A DNA stretch of 64,000 nt, taken from assembly GCA_019973155.2 (NCBI GenBank), contig BPQB01000079.1, forward strand, positions 88,690 through 152,689, given 5' to 3'. The stretch is from Phanerochaete sordida (taxonomy: Eukaryota; Basidiomycota; Agaricomycetes; Polyporales; Phanerochaetaceae). The notes under the pieces are model-generated. The model saw only the letters and a program-made list of their open reading frames with translations, was not told the origin of the DNA and did not search any database. A program made the position numbers and the translations under genes. Shown piece after piece: positions 1-12,000 of this stretch; positions within the stretch are counted from its first letter, which is position 1; every line of letters begins with the position of its first letter.

Positions 1-2500
1 GTCCGAAGAGCGTCTGGGACGCCTTGCCCGTCTCGAGGTCCCACACCTTGATCGTGTTGTCGAGCGAGCCTGAGATGAGCACCGGCCGCGTGCGCGTCGC
101 GGTGCTCCCGACGCTGCTCGAGCGCGCGCCGTTCGCAGCCGAGCTCGCGACCGCGCGGTCCCGCCCGCGGGTGTCTTCCGCCTCGGCGTGGTGCACGATC
201 ACGCGCGACGTCGCGCCGCGGTCGTCGTGCCCGATAGGTTGGGTGTCGGCGTGGTGCGTCGTCGAGCGCGGCTCGCATGCCTGGCGCGGCCCGCGGGGCG
301 TCGGCGCGGGTTGCTCGGGCTGGTCGGCCGATTGTTCGGCGGAGGTCTCGTCGCAGGCCTCGTCGACCATGAGCAGCTTGAGGCTCTGGACCTGGCCGAC
401 GTGGCCGGTGAACTGTCGGAGGCACGTTCGCTTCGCAAGGTCCCAGAGCCGGATCGTGCCGTCGTCGGATGCCGAGAAGAGCATCTTCCCAGGGTCGATG
501 CAAGGTTTGCTGCACTCGCCCTTCAGGGTCGCGACTGTTCCGTCGGAGACTGCCGCACCCTTACTCGACGAGCATCCGAACGAGACGTCGTTGGAGTCCC
601 AAAGCTGCACCGAGTTGACCCAGTCGCGGTGCCCGCGCAGCGTGAAGCACTCGCCGGTACGGAAATTCCAGACCTTGACGGTCGTGTCGACGCTGCCGCT
701 GGCCAAGACGTTTGAGTCGAAGTTGAGACAGACTACGCCTTCGGTATGGCCTTCGAGCACCCGTAGGCACTTGCCGGCGCGCCAGTCCCAAACCCGCATC
801 GTGTTGTCCATACTCGCGGTGATGAGCTTCGCCTCGTCGAACTGCAGTGCGCGCACGGCACGGGTGTGTCCGGTGAGGCAGTGTATCTCGCGCCCCGTCT
901 CCAGGTTCCAGACGCGAGCTGTTCGGTCGTACGAACCAGTGATAAGGATGGGGAACGCCGGATGAGTGAGGGTTTCGCTAAACTGTAGACACATCACGCC
1001 ATCGGTGTGGCCCGATAGCGTGCGCACAGTACATCGCCCGCGGCGCCAGTTGCGCTCGATCGTCAGTCGCTCGCAGTAGACGTCCTTCCACGGTCGCGTG
1101 ACGGTGTTGCTAGGTGTGGGGTCGTTGGGTGCCAGGAGTGGGTTGTGTGCCGGCGATAGCGCTATGTCGGTATCGGGATGCGGGTATAATGGTGGCGAGT
1201 CTGGTGCCGAAGCGTCTTGCGAACTCTCTGGCCCTTCCGACCTCTGCCGTTTGAGCGGTGGTTGCTCCGGCCGTGGCGCGTCGACATCGCGCTTGCGCTT
1301 CGGCTCAGCCGCAGGTAATGGAGAGGGGCTAGCGATGGGCGAGCGGTACCGGTGAACCCGTCGCTTCTCGAGGATAGGCAGTCCCCAACCGCACTTGAGG
1401 CATTTCTGCCCGATGTGCTGCTCGCAGATGCCTCTCCAGAGGATGTCGTCGTCGGCGAGAGCCTTCCATCGCTTGCTCACTTGCGCAGCACGACAGAGAG
1501 ACTGAGCGTCGAGATAGCCGAGGATCTTCAGGGAGACCTCGCTTGGGAGGACGGCGAAGGGATCGATACGGATAAGATGCGACAGCTGCTCGCTTAGGAG
1601 TGACAGTTGCGAAAAGCAGCACATGGTCAGGAGACCATGGAGGATCAATGCGCGTCGGGGATGCGGAGATGAGGAGAAGTTGGACCAGATCGCGTTCACA
1701 GCACTGCGCTCCTCGACAGGCAGTGCGTCGAGGGCCTACAAATGATACAGGGGGTCAGTATATGCAGTCTGAATGGTGTCCAGGAACGTGCGCCGAGGCT
1801 CGCATTATCTGCGCACGAAGGGCCGCGGCCGTCGTTCATATCGTCAGGCCACGTTGAGGCCTCCGACGATCTAATTCGCGCACTGGACGCAACAAAGGCC
1901 GAATATGATGCCAGGAGCGACCACATGCACGCGATGATTATAGTGGCGTGCGCTTCGCCAGTCGCGTGCCTGCGCCGCCCGAGTCACCAGAGCCCGCGGG
2001 TGCCTCTGGAAGGCCCCGGCGCAGTGACAGAACGCAAAGCGCAGTGTCGTGCCCGGGTGTGCCCTCGAGAGGCGCACGCAGCGAGTCCGAGATCCGTCGC
2101 GGGCCCTGACAAATTGGCGGCGGCGGAGGCGGGAGGACCCTGAGAGCGCACGGACGAGCCCCGACGCACAGGGAACCGGAACGGGGGATGGAAGGGCGGG
2201 GCGACTCACCTGCTGGAGCTTCAAGTTCGTTCCCTCGTCTGCCATCCGCTGGTGCCGCACGCAGAGCTTGCGTCCGGGCGGCGGTGTGAGCTGCGAGGCG
2301 TACGCCGGAACGTGGTGGATCTCTTCGGAGGACTTGCGCATGGACGCGGACGACTGTGGGGCGAGGATGGGGGCCTCGAAGGCGGCGATGGGGGGCGTCG
2401 CAGGCGGTACGGGGCTGGGGGAACGGGACGCAGGGGCCTTTGCGAGCTTGGGGGCGGGTATGGTGTCGCAGACATAGCCGTTGGACGACGAGGACGCCAT
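1..2500 (-). CDS. met30: F-box/WD40 sulfur-regulation protein, Met30/Scon-2 type (3' end outside window)
   Basis: Substrate receptor of an SCF ubiquitin ligase; in fungi this family controls sulfur-assimilation genes and the cell cycle by ubiquitinating a bZIP activator. Seen: the start is at 2500 (MASSSSNGYVCDT), exon 1 is 2210-2500 ending ...CVRHQRMADEGTNLKLQQ, then a 474-bp intron (1736-2209), then one open exon from 1735 to the window edge. That exon holds a conserved helix (ALDALPVEERSAVNAIWSNF), an F-box (DPFAVLPSEVSLKILGYLD, RWKALADDDILWRGICEQH), the Cys motif GQKCLKCGWG, a basic linker, and WD repeats ending in WNLETG, WDWRAGKCL, WNFRTGECF, WDLAKRTCL and WDLETG. The order and motifs match Met30/SconB closely. 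The last repeat runs off the window at base 1, so the C terminus is missing. An additional small exon inside the long intron cannot be excluded. Confidence 0.9.
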
Positions 2501-3076
2501 CGAGCGCGGCGAGGGGAAGGGGTAGGAGGAAGACGAGGAGGACGGTGTGGATGCTCGCCTTCGGTGCATTATTTGAGGTCGCAGCTCGAGGAAGAGCAAT
2601 TGCCAAAGTCGCGCTACAGCTACGAGAGATCACGTCTTCATTATGTCAGCAAATTCTCCCCTTTTGGGCGCTCTTCCCGCCACGTGGAGGCCATTTAGCC
2701 TCGCGCGCCTAGCCTCGGTCCCTGGCCCCCCGCTGCCCCGGATGGGAACATCGCGCAAGAAAGACGAGGAAAACATTGGATATTCAGTTGTATTCGTGAT
2801 AATTATGACAACATGGCAGCGAGCTACAGGTGCAATCTTCATACGTGCATCGTCGACATGTATACAGTGTGGCGCATCATGCTGGGACAAGAACAGGCCA
2901 TCCGCTGCGGCCCACGCATGTACACAGCCGCACTGCACGGTCCTGAGAGCAGAGTACAGCAGCAGTGAGTGAGGACGAGGCCAGACACAGGAAAGACACA
3001 TCACGATCAATAATAAAACGCGAGGAAAGCAGCAGTCATCCTCTCTCACTCATCCTCATCCGTGCTGCCCAGACGA
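2501..3076. other. Intergenic region between Met30 start and GSK3 stop
   Basis: No coding frame, RNA gene or repeat is recognised. It should hold the Met30 promoter and the GSK3 3' UTR, both on the minus strand. Around 2760-2830 it becomes AT-rich compared with the flanking exons. Confidence 0.5.
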
Positions 3077-4591
3077 CTAGTCCAGAGTAATCCGCATCTG
3101 CTCCAGTGGTATCGGTTGGAAGTTGTCCAGGAAGATCTGACGAGAGGCCAGCTCCGCCTCGCAGTGTGGTGGAACCAGCGTCCGGTTGAGATCAGGGCGG
3201 ACCGACAGCTCTGCAAACAAAGAACGCGACCCGCAGCACGGAGCGCGAACACCAGTACGTCAGCCATCGCCCATGTCGCGACACAGAAGGCGCGAAGCGC
3301 TCCGCCACTCACCCTCCCGTGTAAAGTTAAAGAGCAGCGGGAACTCCTTGCCGTTCGGCATCTTCGCGCCCTCCTGGCGGAGCTCATCGAAGAACGGGTG
3401 GCACATGGCCTCGACTGCACTCAGACGCGCCCCCGGGGTGTACTCGAGCAATTTCGAGACCAGGTCAATCGCTTCTGGCGCCGTGCGGGGGCGGAACACC
3501 TGCAATGATGTCAGTCCAGCGTCCCAGGCACCGCAAGCGGCGATAGTATGCACCTTGGAGAACGGATGAGGCTTGATCTGGGGGAACTTGTGTTCCATGT
3601 AGTTCGGGTTCATCGTCTTGATCTGCTCACGCGACGGCGTTCCAAGGACCTTGATGATCTCGACGAGCTGGTCGATACCACTCTCGCCAGGGAAAAGGGG
3701 CTGACCCAGCATCAGCTCGGCCATAACGCAGCCAGTCGACCAGATATCTGGAGGAGGACCAATTAGCGGTGTGAACCATTACGTGTGGCGGAGTGCGCCT
3801 ACCGATGTTGGTGGTGTAGTTAGTCGCGCCGAAGATCAGCTCAGGCGCGCGGTAGTACCGCGAGCAGATGTAGCTGACGTTGGGCTCGCCCGCGACGAGG
3901 ATCTTCGCCGAGCCGAAATCGCAGAGCTTGAGTACGCCCGTTGACGGGTTCAGTAGCAGGTTCTGGGGCTTGATGTCACGATGGCAGATGCCGACAGAGT
4001 GGATGTACATGAGCGAGCGCAGCAGCTGGTACATGTATAGCTTGATCTGGAGCATGGGCATCGGCTGCTTGAGCTTCGCGTAGTGGCGGCTTGCCCGGTA
4101 GACCGTCTCGGGCACATACTCGAGCACGAGGTTGAGGTACACTTCGTCTTTCTTTGACGGAGCGACGTGAGCACGGGCGGCCCCACACCACAGAGTGCGC
4201 GACTCACCTTGTCGCCGTTGGAGTAGAAGAACGCCTTCAGATCGACCACGTTCGGGTGCGACACGAGGCGCATGATTTGCAGCTCACGGTTCTGTCGCGG
4301 CGTCATCATGAGGGCGGGCGATCTCTCGCGATCAAACGCGGGACGCACCTTGAACCGCTTGTCCTGCAGGACCTTCTTGATGGCAATGTCTGGATTGCCG
4401 GGCTCGTCGAGGAGTCGTGCTTGGAAGACGATACCAAAGGAGCCGTTTCCTATGACCTTGCAGTTCGTATAGGAGAGGTCCTTCTGATCCCCGCTCTTGC
4501 CGTCGGAGGCGACAACCTTGACGACCTTGCGGGGATCATCGACGGCTAGGAGAGGCAGCGGGTCAGCGTGGTGCTTGTTGCGTTGCGACAT
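3077..4591 (-). CDS. gsk3: Glycogen synthase kinase 3 (shaggy-type Ser/Thr kinase)
   Basis: Cytosolic/nuclear Ser/Thr kinase that phosphorylates primed substrates. Exons on the minus strand: 4349-4591, 4208-4291, 3803-4151, 3554-3747, 3313-3499, 3077-3210, giving 396 aa, the usual GSK3 length. Seen: glycine loop [11 protein letters not shown], catalytic Lys in [14 protein letters not shown], catalytic loop [21 protein letters not shown] (DFG), and the activation-loop tyrosine in [16 protein letters not shown], which is autophosphorylated in GSK3. The C lobe ends in [11 protein letters not shown] chose ATG 4591 ([13 protein letters not shown]); a TTG six bases upstream is in frame but not a fungal start. 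The intron 4292-4348 is 57 bp long with no stop, so a naive ORF reads through it and adds 19 residues between FK and NRELQ. Family call is certain; exon limits are by inspection. Confidence 0.95.
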
Positions 4592-6985
4592 GGGCAAAAG
4601 GGAGAGAGAGGTAGCAGAGGGAGTTCTGAGTGGAGGAGGCCGACCAGATTTGGAATCGGGGACGGTTCACGGTTCGGAGTCAAATTGAAAGAATACATAC
4701 GGGAGATCTTCACGCCATTTATGGGACCGTGGGTTGCCATTTGAGAGTAGGGACGTGGAATATGCTACGGGTGGGCGGGCTGGAGGCGACGCGGGGGTCG
4801 TATATGAGCTTCGTGCGGAAGTAAAGAATCGGACTGCGTTCACAATGTCGAGAGGTATGCAAGGAGGGCGCGATCCCTGTTGTTTGGTGGCAGCAGACGA
4901 CACCAGGAGGACGTCGTGGAGAGGAGCTTGGTGAACGAGGAGGTGGAAGGGGAAAGAGCGGGGTCTGGTGATCACATTCTCAAAACAGCGGCCAAACACT
5001 GGCACCGCCGCCAAGTTCCGTCGAAAAATGCGGCATTCCACGCTCGCTCTCGCTTGCTCATTGTTATCCGTTGCCACTCCCACAAGCAAGAGCCTTGCTT
5101 TTCACGAAAATTATCGCCAATGACGACCCTTCGTCATCGCAGGGGCGGCGTCGGGGCGAGGGACGTCTTACTCAGTTTGGTAGTCCGCAAGCGCCCGCGC
5201 GCGACGCCCTGCCCAGAGGCCCTCAAAACCGTCTTGCTGCCTGCTCCTGCTCGCACACACCGCGGCCGCAGCCTTTGTCGCCAGCGACGGCGTGCCCGCA
5301 ACTCTGCAATTTACGCACGATGATCTCGCCAGGGTTGACCCCAGCGCAGACGCCTGTTGGCGGTGCACAGCATTCCCCATGCCCAATTGACTCGCGGGCC
5401 CCCTTTTCGCCTCTGCTCGCCACCCTCCGCTGACCGCAACGCGCGCGCAGCGCGGCGACGTGGCTACTCCTGTGGCACCCGACACCGTGCAGTGTCTCCG
5501 GTTGGCTCGATGTACCCTGGGTATCTTCTCGATTTGCCCACGCGATAACCTACATGTACCGCCTGACATGGCCACGCACTCAAACTCGTATCCTGGAGTG
5601 TTCCGGGAGCCCGCTTATGGTCTAGCTCTGATAGTGCTCCTACAAAGTGGTGCAAAAGGTTCCAGAGGACCAGCACCGGCGACATTGCTGCTACAAACTT
5701 CAGACGGCTACCCTCGGGTGACAAACCGGTGGACACTCTGCACACACGATCATCAACACTTCATCTCCAAGGTGAAGCATTATTGTCTTCTCCATTGACT
5801 GCAGTTACTAACTCAACAAATATTCATGCTGTAGCCTTGCCGAACATGCGTCGGACCTTGCGCCCCGAGGAGAGCTTCGCGGTGGGTCCGCGCAGACCCA
5901 GGTCAGCTGAGGCCGGAGGAATGGCCCCTTCTCGAACGACGTCTCTGGCAGCAGTGCGCCGTGCCGCGCCGATAGTCCTCTGCATGGTAAATTCCACGCT
6001 TAATCTGGCGTATCTTGCTCTCTAGGAGCAGGACTTTGCCAGCGCAGCGCCGCGACATCCAACACGGAATGATGCATATCTTGCTACTTCAGCCGCGGTG
6101 TCTAGCTTGTGTCTAGCTCACTCAGCGAGTGTTTTCTAGCGAAGATTGCGTTTTTTTCTGGTAATCAACGATCTCTCCCCTGTCAGCTTAGAGTTGGCGA
6201 GGATCTTATCGAAGCCTGGAAGGGGTCCTGCCCCTGTATACGCGCCCCGAGCATTTCCCACGTCCGTCTCCTATGCCCTATCGGGCCGCAGCGATTTGAA
6301 GTCTTTGGCTCTCTGTGCCCCTCGTCTGTGGGTTCTATCCGAGGTGCCTTAATAGCACTGCCGGCCGGCGTATCGCTGCGTATCTAGTCGACACGGCTTA
6401 TGAATTATGGGCGTGTCCCAGTCCATGGTGGAATCTCGTACATGGCTATCGCTGCGATGCTTCCCACGCCATGAAGACCCAGAAGCCCGGGGAGAACTGG
6501 GATCGACTTGTGAGCCGTATGCGGCGAGGAGAGCGTTCTGAATCAAACCTGATAACTTGGTAAGTTTGCGCCACGATGGTATTGACTGGTCATTTGCGCA
6601 CTACACCTAGCTTCTGCAAAGGCTGCTGGGGATGGGCAAGATGTAGGCAGCTTTGTACCGTTCAGGCGTGGAAGGGGTCTCGAACCCGCCATAAATTCCA
6701 GTATTTTGTACACGGGCTATCACCACCACATACGGCTTTTAAATTGAGTGGCATGTAAGCTTCAGAGCCTCTGATATTTTTACGACCTCAACAAAACCTC
6801 GACAGCGGCCGTATGGCCTCCCATTGAGGGACAAGGAGCGTTCAGCGGTTTGCGGGGTCCGTACTGTAGGCGCCCAGCCACGACGACAAGGTTGGACCGC
6901 GGCGCGGCCTTGTTTCTTGTACTTTGTGGTCACGAGGAAGTCTGTCCGCTTTTCTCGACGATCTCTGCCTTTTGTTAGTCTCGTC
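4592..6985. other. Long gene-poor stretch between GSK3 and the first F-box gene
   Basis: About 2.4 kb without a coding frame I can support on either strand. The part next to 4591 is presumably the GSK3 promoter and 5' UTR. A few ORFs of 60-147 codons have no recognisable motif and no splice partners. A B-box-like tRNA motif at 6673-6690 (minus) lacks a cloverleaf and is listed under rejected items. Confidence 0.5.
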
Positions 6986-8855
6986 ATGATACCACCTCCG
7001 ACGTTTTTGAGCGACTACGCCTATCGTTCATCCCGCACGGCGAACGACGAACAAGACACTGCAGTCGGAGCCAAGGAAATGTTGGGCCAGTGGCACCTCA
7101 ATTCCCTCGGACTTCTGCAGCGGCTCCCTCTTGAGCTCCTCGAGAATATCCTGCTGTATTCTGATGTGCTGACCATCATCCGTGCACAAGCGGTAAGGCT
7201 CATGTTCTATGCATAATATAGTCCAGCCACAGCTGATCAAACTTTCCAACTCGCGTCCCCGACAGGTCTCGCAGGCGTTCCTAGACATCGTCAAGACTTC
7301 GCTCGCCCTGCAATACAAAATCGAGTGCTACCTCGCAGACGTCACTGATACCCCAACCGGTAACCGCGTGGACCTCTCAGACCGCCGGCAGAAAGTCCGG
7401 CGGTGGCGGAAAGCCTGGAGCAGGCTGCACTGGTCCGAGAAGCATACCGTACCGTTTCGGACGCGTCAGACGGAGTCCGCACTATGCGTACACTACACTG
7501 TCCTCGGAGACGCGTGCCTCGGCGAGGAGGGCACGTTCCAGTTCGTGCGTCAGTGCACCGAGCTGCGGCACGTGTCTGCCGAGCGGTGGACGATCAGTGG
7601 CCTCCCTGCGCTGGTCAAGCCAGAAGCCTGGACATTCGATGTCTCGCAAGATGTTCTCGCTATGCTCCAAATGTACGTACCGACTAGTTAGCCGCGCATA
7701 GTATATTTTGACCAGCGTCGAATCATTTGCTTCATAGACATGACGGCACGACTCTCGTGGACATATGTTTCTTCTCATGCAAGACCGGGATACCGTTCCG
7801 AGAACATGGCCCTTCTAAGATCTCGCTGAACGCTCATAACGTCATCTTTCGCTCCCAGCTCGATGACTGGGACTTCAATATGCGGCTGTACGGCAATGTC
7901 ATCAGCTTGCTAATATCACACGGCGTGAACGACGAAGAGCCGCATCGCGAGTTGTTCATCTTCAACTGGCATACTCGGGAAGTCATTCTGGTGAGCTACA
8001 CATCCTATTCCGGGCTCTACCAATTTGCTGATGAGTAGTCGCGACTTGCAGGAGCTATTCTCAGAGCCGGATCACTCAGTCGCACTGCAAGACCTCGGAT
8101 TCATTGACGAAGAACACATTTTGTGCGGAGGTACTGGAGACGATACAGATTGTATCGCCGTTATCAACCACCGTGCCGGACTCAAGTCCCGCATGGACTT
8201 CCACACGTTCATACAATCCCATGCAATCCTCATCCTTTCCCTTCCCCCGTTATCCCCTGAGGCCATGTTCGGATTCCTGAACATCTGCTCCAGCCCTCGC
8301 TTCTCTTACATATCAGACTCCGGCATTTTTCGAGCACGGCGATCGGAGCCTCTCATCCTGATTGACCTGGGCATACGCCACGGCGACGAAGACCGACTGT
8401 ACAACCTCATCATACCCTCGCACGTCGTCCGTTCCCGCCTTAACGCCTCCAAAGCCGACCCGAACTTCTCGCGCAAGGTTTCGTGGGACCAGTGGGGCCT
8501 CGAGTCCCGCCTCTTCGAGCTGCCCATCGACCGCTTCGGCCAAGTCTCCGGCTCGCACTATCTCCTCGCGTCGCGCGTGACCCTCGGGCCGCGGGAGCAC
8601 GAGCGGCTCGTCGTGTGCGATTTCGCACCCAAGCCCATTCTGCAGCACGCCGCCGCCGTCGAGGGTGCCGAGGTCGTGTGGCAGCACTCAGTGGAGGAGG
8701 GCGCCACTGGCCCGTGGGAGAGAAACATCGTCACCGCTGCGCCATACCAGGTCACCGTGTCGGACATCTCGATTACAAGATACGACCAGATTATTCTCAT
8801 GCAGGACGGCATTATCGTTATCCCATTTTCAGGTCAAGGGGTTTATGCCAGGTGA
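6986..8855 (+). CDS. F-box protein of a lineage-expanded family (distant copy 1)
   Basis: Probable SCF adaptor. Exons 6986-7192, 7266-7672, 7738-7990, 8052-8855 (about 556 aa). Seen: an N-terminal F-box, LLQRLPLELLENILLYSD, split by a phase-0 intron exactly where the three tandem paralogs at 26338, 28758 and 30969 are split. The next exon starts VSQAF (VCRAW in paralogs), followed by LQYKIECYLADV and RRWRKAWSRLHWSEK. The later part carries the family blocks LILIDL, GSHYLLASRV and QDGIIVIPF. The start ATG (MIPPPTFLSD) places the F-box about 50 residues in, as in the paralogs. Odd: the short last exon encoding the LEIYSI tail of the paralogs is not found, and the protein instead ends FSGQGVYAR. 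The region after the F-box resembles no domain I can name. Confidence 0.8.
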
Positions 8856-9083
8856 ATATCATGCCGCTTGAGTCACTATAAGCACTGAAATAAACTTGCA
8901 TAGTAGCTTCGACTTCTACTCCTTCTAGAGGAGCACGTTACGATAACATTCGACGGAAGCACCCGAGTACCTCGCATAATACGTGCCACACCTTTGTTTT
9001 ATCTGTACAAGTACAAGGCTAAATAATACACGAGCCTAACCCTTGTCAAGATAGTGAGGAACCCCTAGAGAAGCCAAGCTCAC

Positions 9084-12000
9084 CTATGCCCCGATGTGGA
9101 CGAAATTTACCCATCTCTCCAGGTTGACCGTCTTGCTACGCCGCATCTCCTTGATGGCTGAGCAGTACGCTCTCGCGGCTCTCTTGAACCCGACTTCGTT
9201 CGGGCGCGGAAGCGCTCCCCCGTCTGCGAAGATCGCGCCGTAGAAGAGGTTCGCGAACGTCGGACCATCATCGTCCTGCATCTGCCACATCGTCCCGATG
9301 ACGCTACTGAAGCCCGAAAACTGCATCGCCGCGGCGAGGTGCAGCACCTCCTCCGTCGCGCTGTCCTGCGTCTGCTCCGCGGTGTGGCAGGCGGACAGGA
9401 CGGCCAGCTCTGCGTTCTGCAGGCCGCCTTTGATGCCGATGACGTCCAGCAAGGTGAGTCGCTCGGTAGCCGAGAGGATGAACGCTGAGTTGAAGGGCGC
9501 GCCTGCTTCCAGCGTGCCGTGGCAGGCAAAGTGCGCCCACGGCCGCTCCGCGAGGCCTGTCATCACAACGTCGCGATTGCAGTCGCCGCCCATGGCCAGC
9601 GATAGGCCGTCCTTCTCGGGGAAATGCGCTCGAAGGACGTCAACCTCCGCGCTGACTTCTTTAAGGGACTTGTCCAGCAGCGCGACGCCGAGCAGGCTTC
9701 GAGATTCTGAAGAGTCTTGGCTCCTTGTTGCGCGAGCTGCGATGAGTGCGGCGAGAGTTGGGGTGTATGAAGGGACGTATAGGTCCTGCAGATGCACCTT
9801 GGCTTTCGACGACTTCACCTGGAGCATGTCGAGCGGGCCTGCGGCGTGCAAGGGCAGCGCAGAAACAACGGAAGTTGGACACCACCAAATCCTCGACCCT
9901 TCCTCAACCCCTAGCACTTGCAGCTTCGCCAGGACCGGCGCGACGAGGAGCTCCCCGAGCTCCTGCAGCGTCCTGCGGAGGGCTCGATCGTATTTCTTCG
10001 CGTTCTTCCTCAGCGTCTTCCGCGCCTCCGCAAGCTCATTGACCATTTCGACGGCTCGTTCGTAGAAATCACTGGACAGCTCGACGCAGCTGAGAGCGTC
10101 TCCAGGACCCAGAATGAGAGCATCCGAACGGTACTTGCTGTGATTGACGATGATGACGGGACCCTCGGCGGAGACCACTCTGAGCTTCTCGTAAGGCGGG
10201 AGCCTAAGGAACTCCGGGTACCTCTCGCGGATTTTCTCGACGACGTGATCCAGCTCGGCCGACAGGCGACGCTTCGTCTCTAGCATCGTGCCGTACGGGT
10301 CGCTAACCCCCGCTTCGGATGTCGGTGCGGACGAGAACGGGTTCGCAGAGGTGCCGATCGCTTCCAATGCGCGGCTCTTCTCCAGAAATCCGGTACGCAG
10401 GTGCGCGAGTTCGGCATCTTCTGCGAGCTCATCGAGAGGCGTTCGCAGGCGGCGGACTTGAGACCAGAGTAGAGCTCTCCCCTGCTCGAGCATCTCTACG
10501 GCGAGTCTGAGATCGCCTTGATTGATTGCGAATGCTGCGGCGTCGAGAGGAATCGAGCCCTGCACCCGAGTGACTTCGTGTTGCATATCGAGGGTAGGGG
10601 CGATGGCAAGGTTGCGTTCTGACAGCTCGAAGCAAGCTCGATAACCATCGAGCGTTGAAGGATGCCCATTAGAGTGCGCTAGCTGTGCCCACAGCATTGC
10701 AGACCGTAGCTGTTGTAGCCGGTTTAGCACTGGTTCCGATAGTGCACTGGATGAAAGCAAAGTAAAGCATGTAAGCAGAGTCCTGGGCAGGATGGAGAAT
10801 CGATTGCACCTCTCCTTTGCAGACCGAATGGCTTCCAAGATATCTTTACTGTCTCCAGATTTGTCGTATCTTTTGCAAAGAGACAAGGCAAGATCGTGAA
10901 GTACGCGCAGTCGTTCTGGGTGACCTTGTTCCGGAGGATACGACGAAAGCATATTGCGCGCAAGATCAACGCTCTCGTCAAGGTCCTGCTCTTCTCCTCG
11001 CGCATCGTATCTGAGAAGTAGGGCATCGATCAAATCGTTGTTGAGAGCAAGGTGTATGGGGGACTGGTCAGGACGGGCAGCAAGGGTCTGACGGAAGTAG
11101 CCGATGGCTTTGTTAAGATCTTCTGGATCCTTTGTCTGCGCGTACTTGAGCTGGTAGCACCAAGCAAAGTTGTAGACGTTGTAAGGGCGAGCAGCGTGTT
11201 CAAGTGGGCAGGAAAGAAGGGCATCTTCTCCATACTCCATGCACGCTTTGAGGTCCTCTGGGTCTCTGGTCTGCTTTAACCGAAAGCAGAGAGCCGCCGT
11301 CATGGAGGTCAAGAGGGAGCCGCGCATGGGGGAGCCATGAGGACATAGTGCAAGAGCTTCGTGGAGAAATTCGATACCGCGCGTCGAGTCTTGAAGTTGT
11401 CCCATCTGGATGAACCGCTCGCCCAAGGACGAGGCAAGAGTAGCCAGATTCCCCAAGCGACCTGGATGATCCTTTGGACAGAGCGACAGAGCTTCGTAGC
11501 CATACTTGATGCCGTCACTGATATCGTCCAGATTTCCAGTCCAGTGAAAGCGAGCCGATAGACCGCCCGCAAGAGCCAAAATGCAGGACATTCGGATAGG
11601 TGATTCCGCTGCGTCAGGTGCAAGCTCCAGCGTTTTCTGAAACAGTGAGAGAGCCTCGTTTAGATCGTCGGTGTGCCCGTTGATCATGAACCTTGACATG
11701 ATAGACTGGGCAAGACTGCCCAAAATGAAGATGCGACCGGCATGACCAGGAGGGCAAAGAGCCAGAGCCTCGTAGCCGAACGATATACTCTTGTTCAGAT
11801 CTTCACGGCTGCCGGTGGTGAAAGCACGTTCCCCGAGACTGGAAGCTAGGTCCGAGGTTAAGTGGGATATGGCAGAGGATGGCCCCGAGGTACCAGAATA
11901 CAGGGAAATAGCCTCTTGGAAACACGAGATGGAAAGCTCCATATCCTCCGGCTTGCCGTGTAGATGATAGCGAGATGCCAGCGATGTGGCCAAGGTACCT

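Noticed and set aside
6673..6690. tRNA B-box-like motif (GGGTTCGAGACC) on the minus strand
   Set aside because: No matching A box at the right distance, the T-stem has mismatches, and no 7-bp acceptor stem closes a 70-90-nt cloverleaf.
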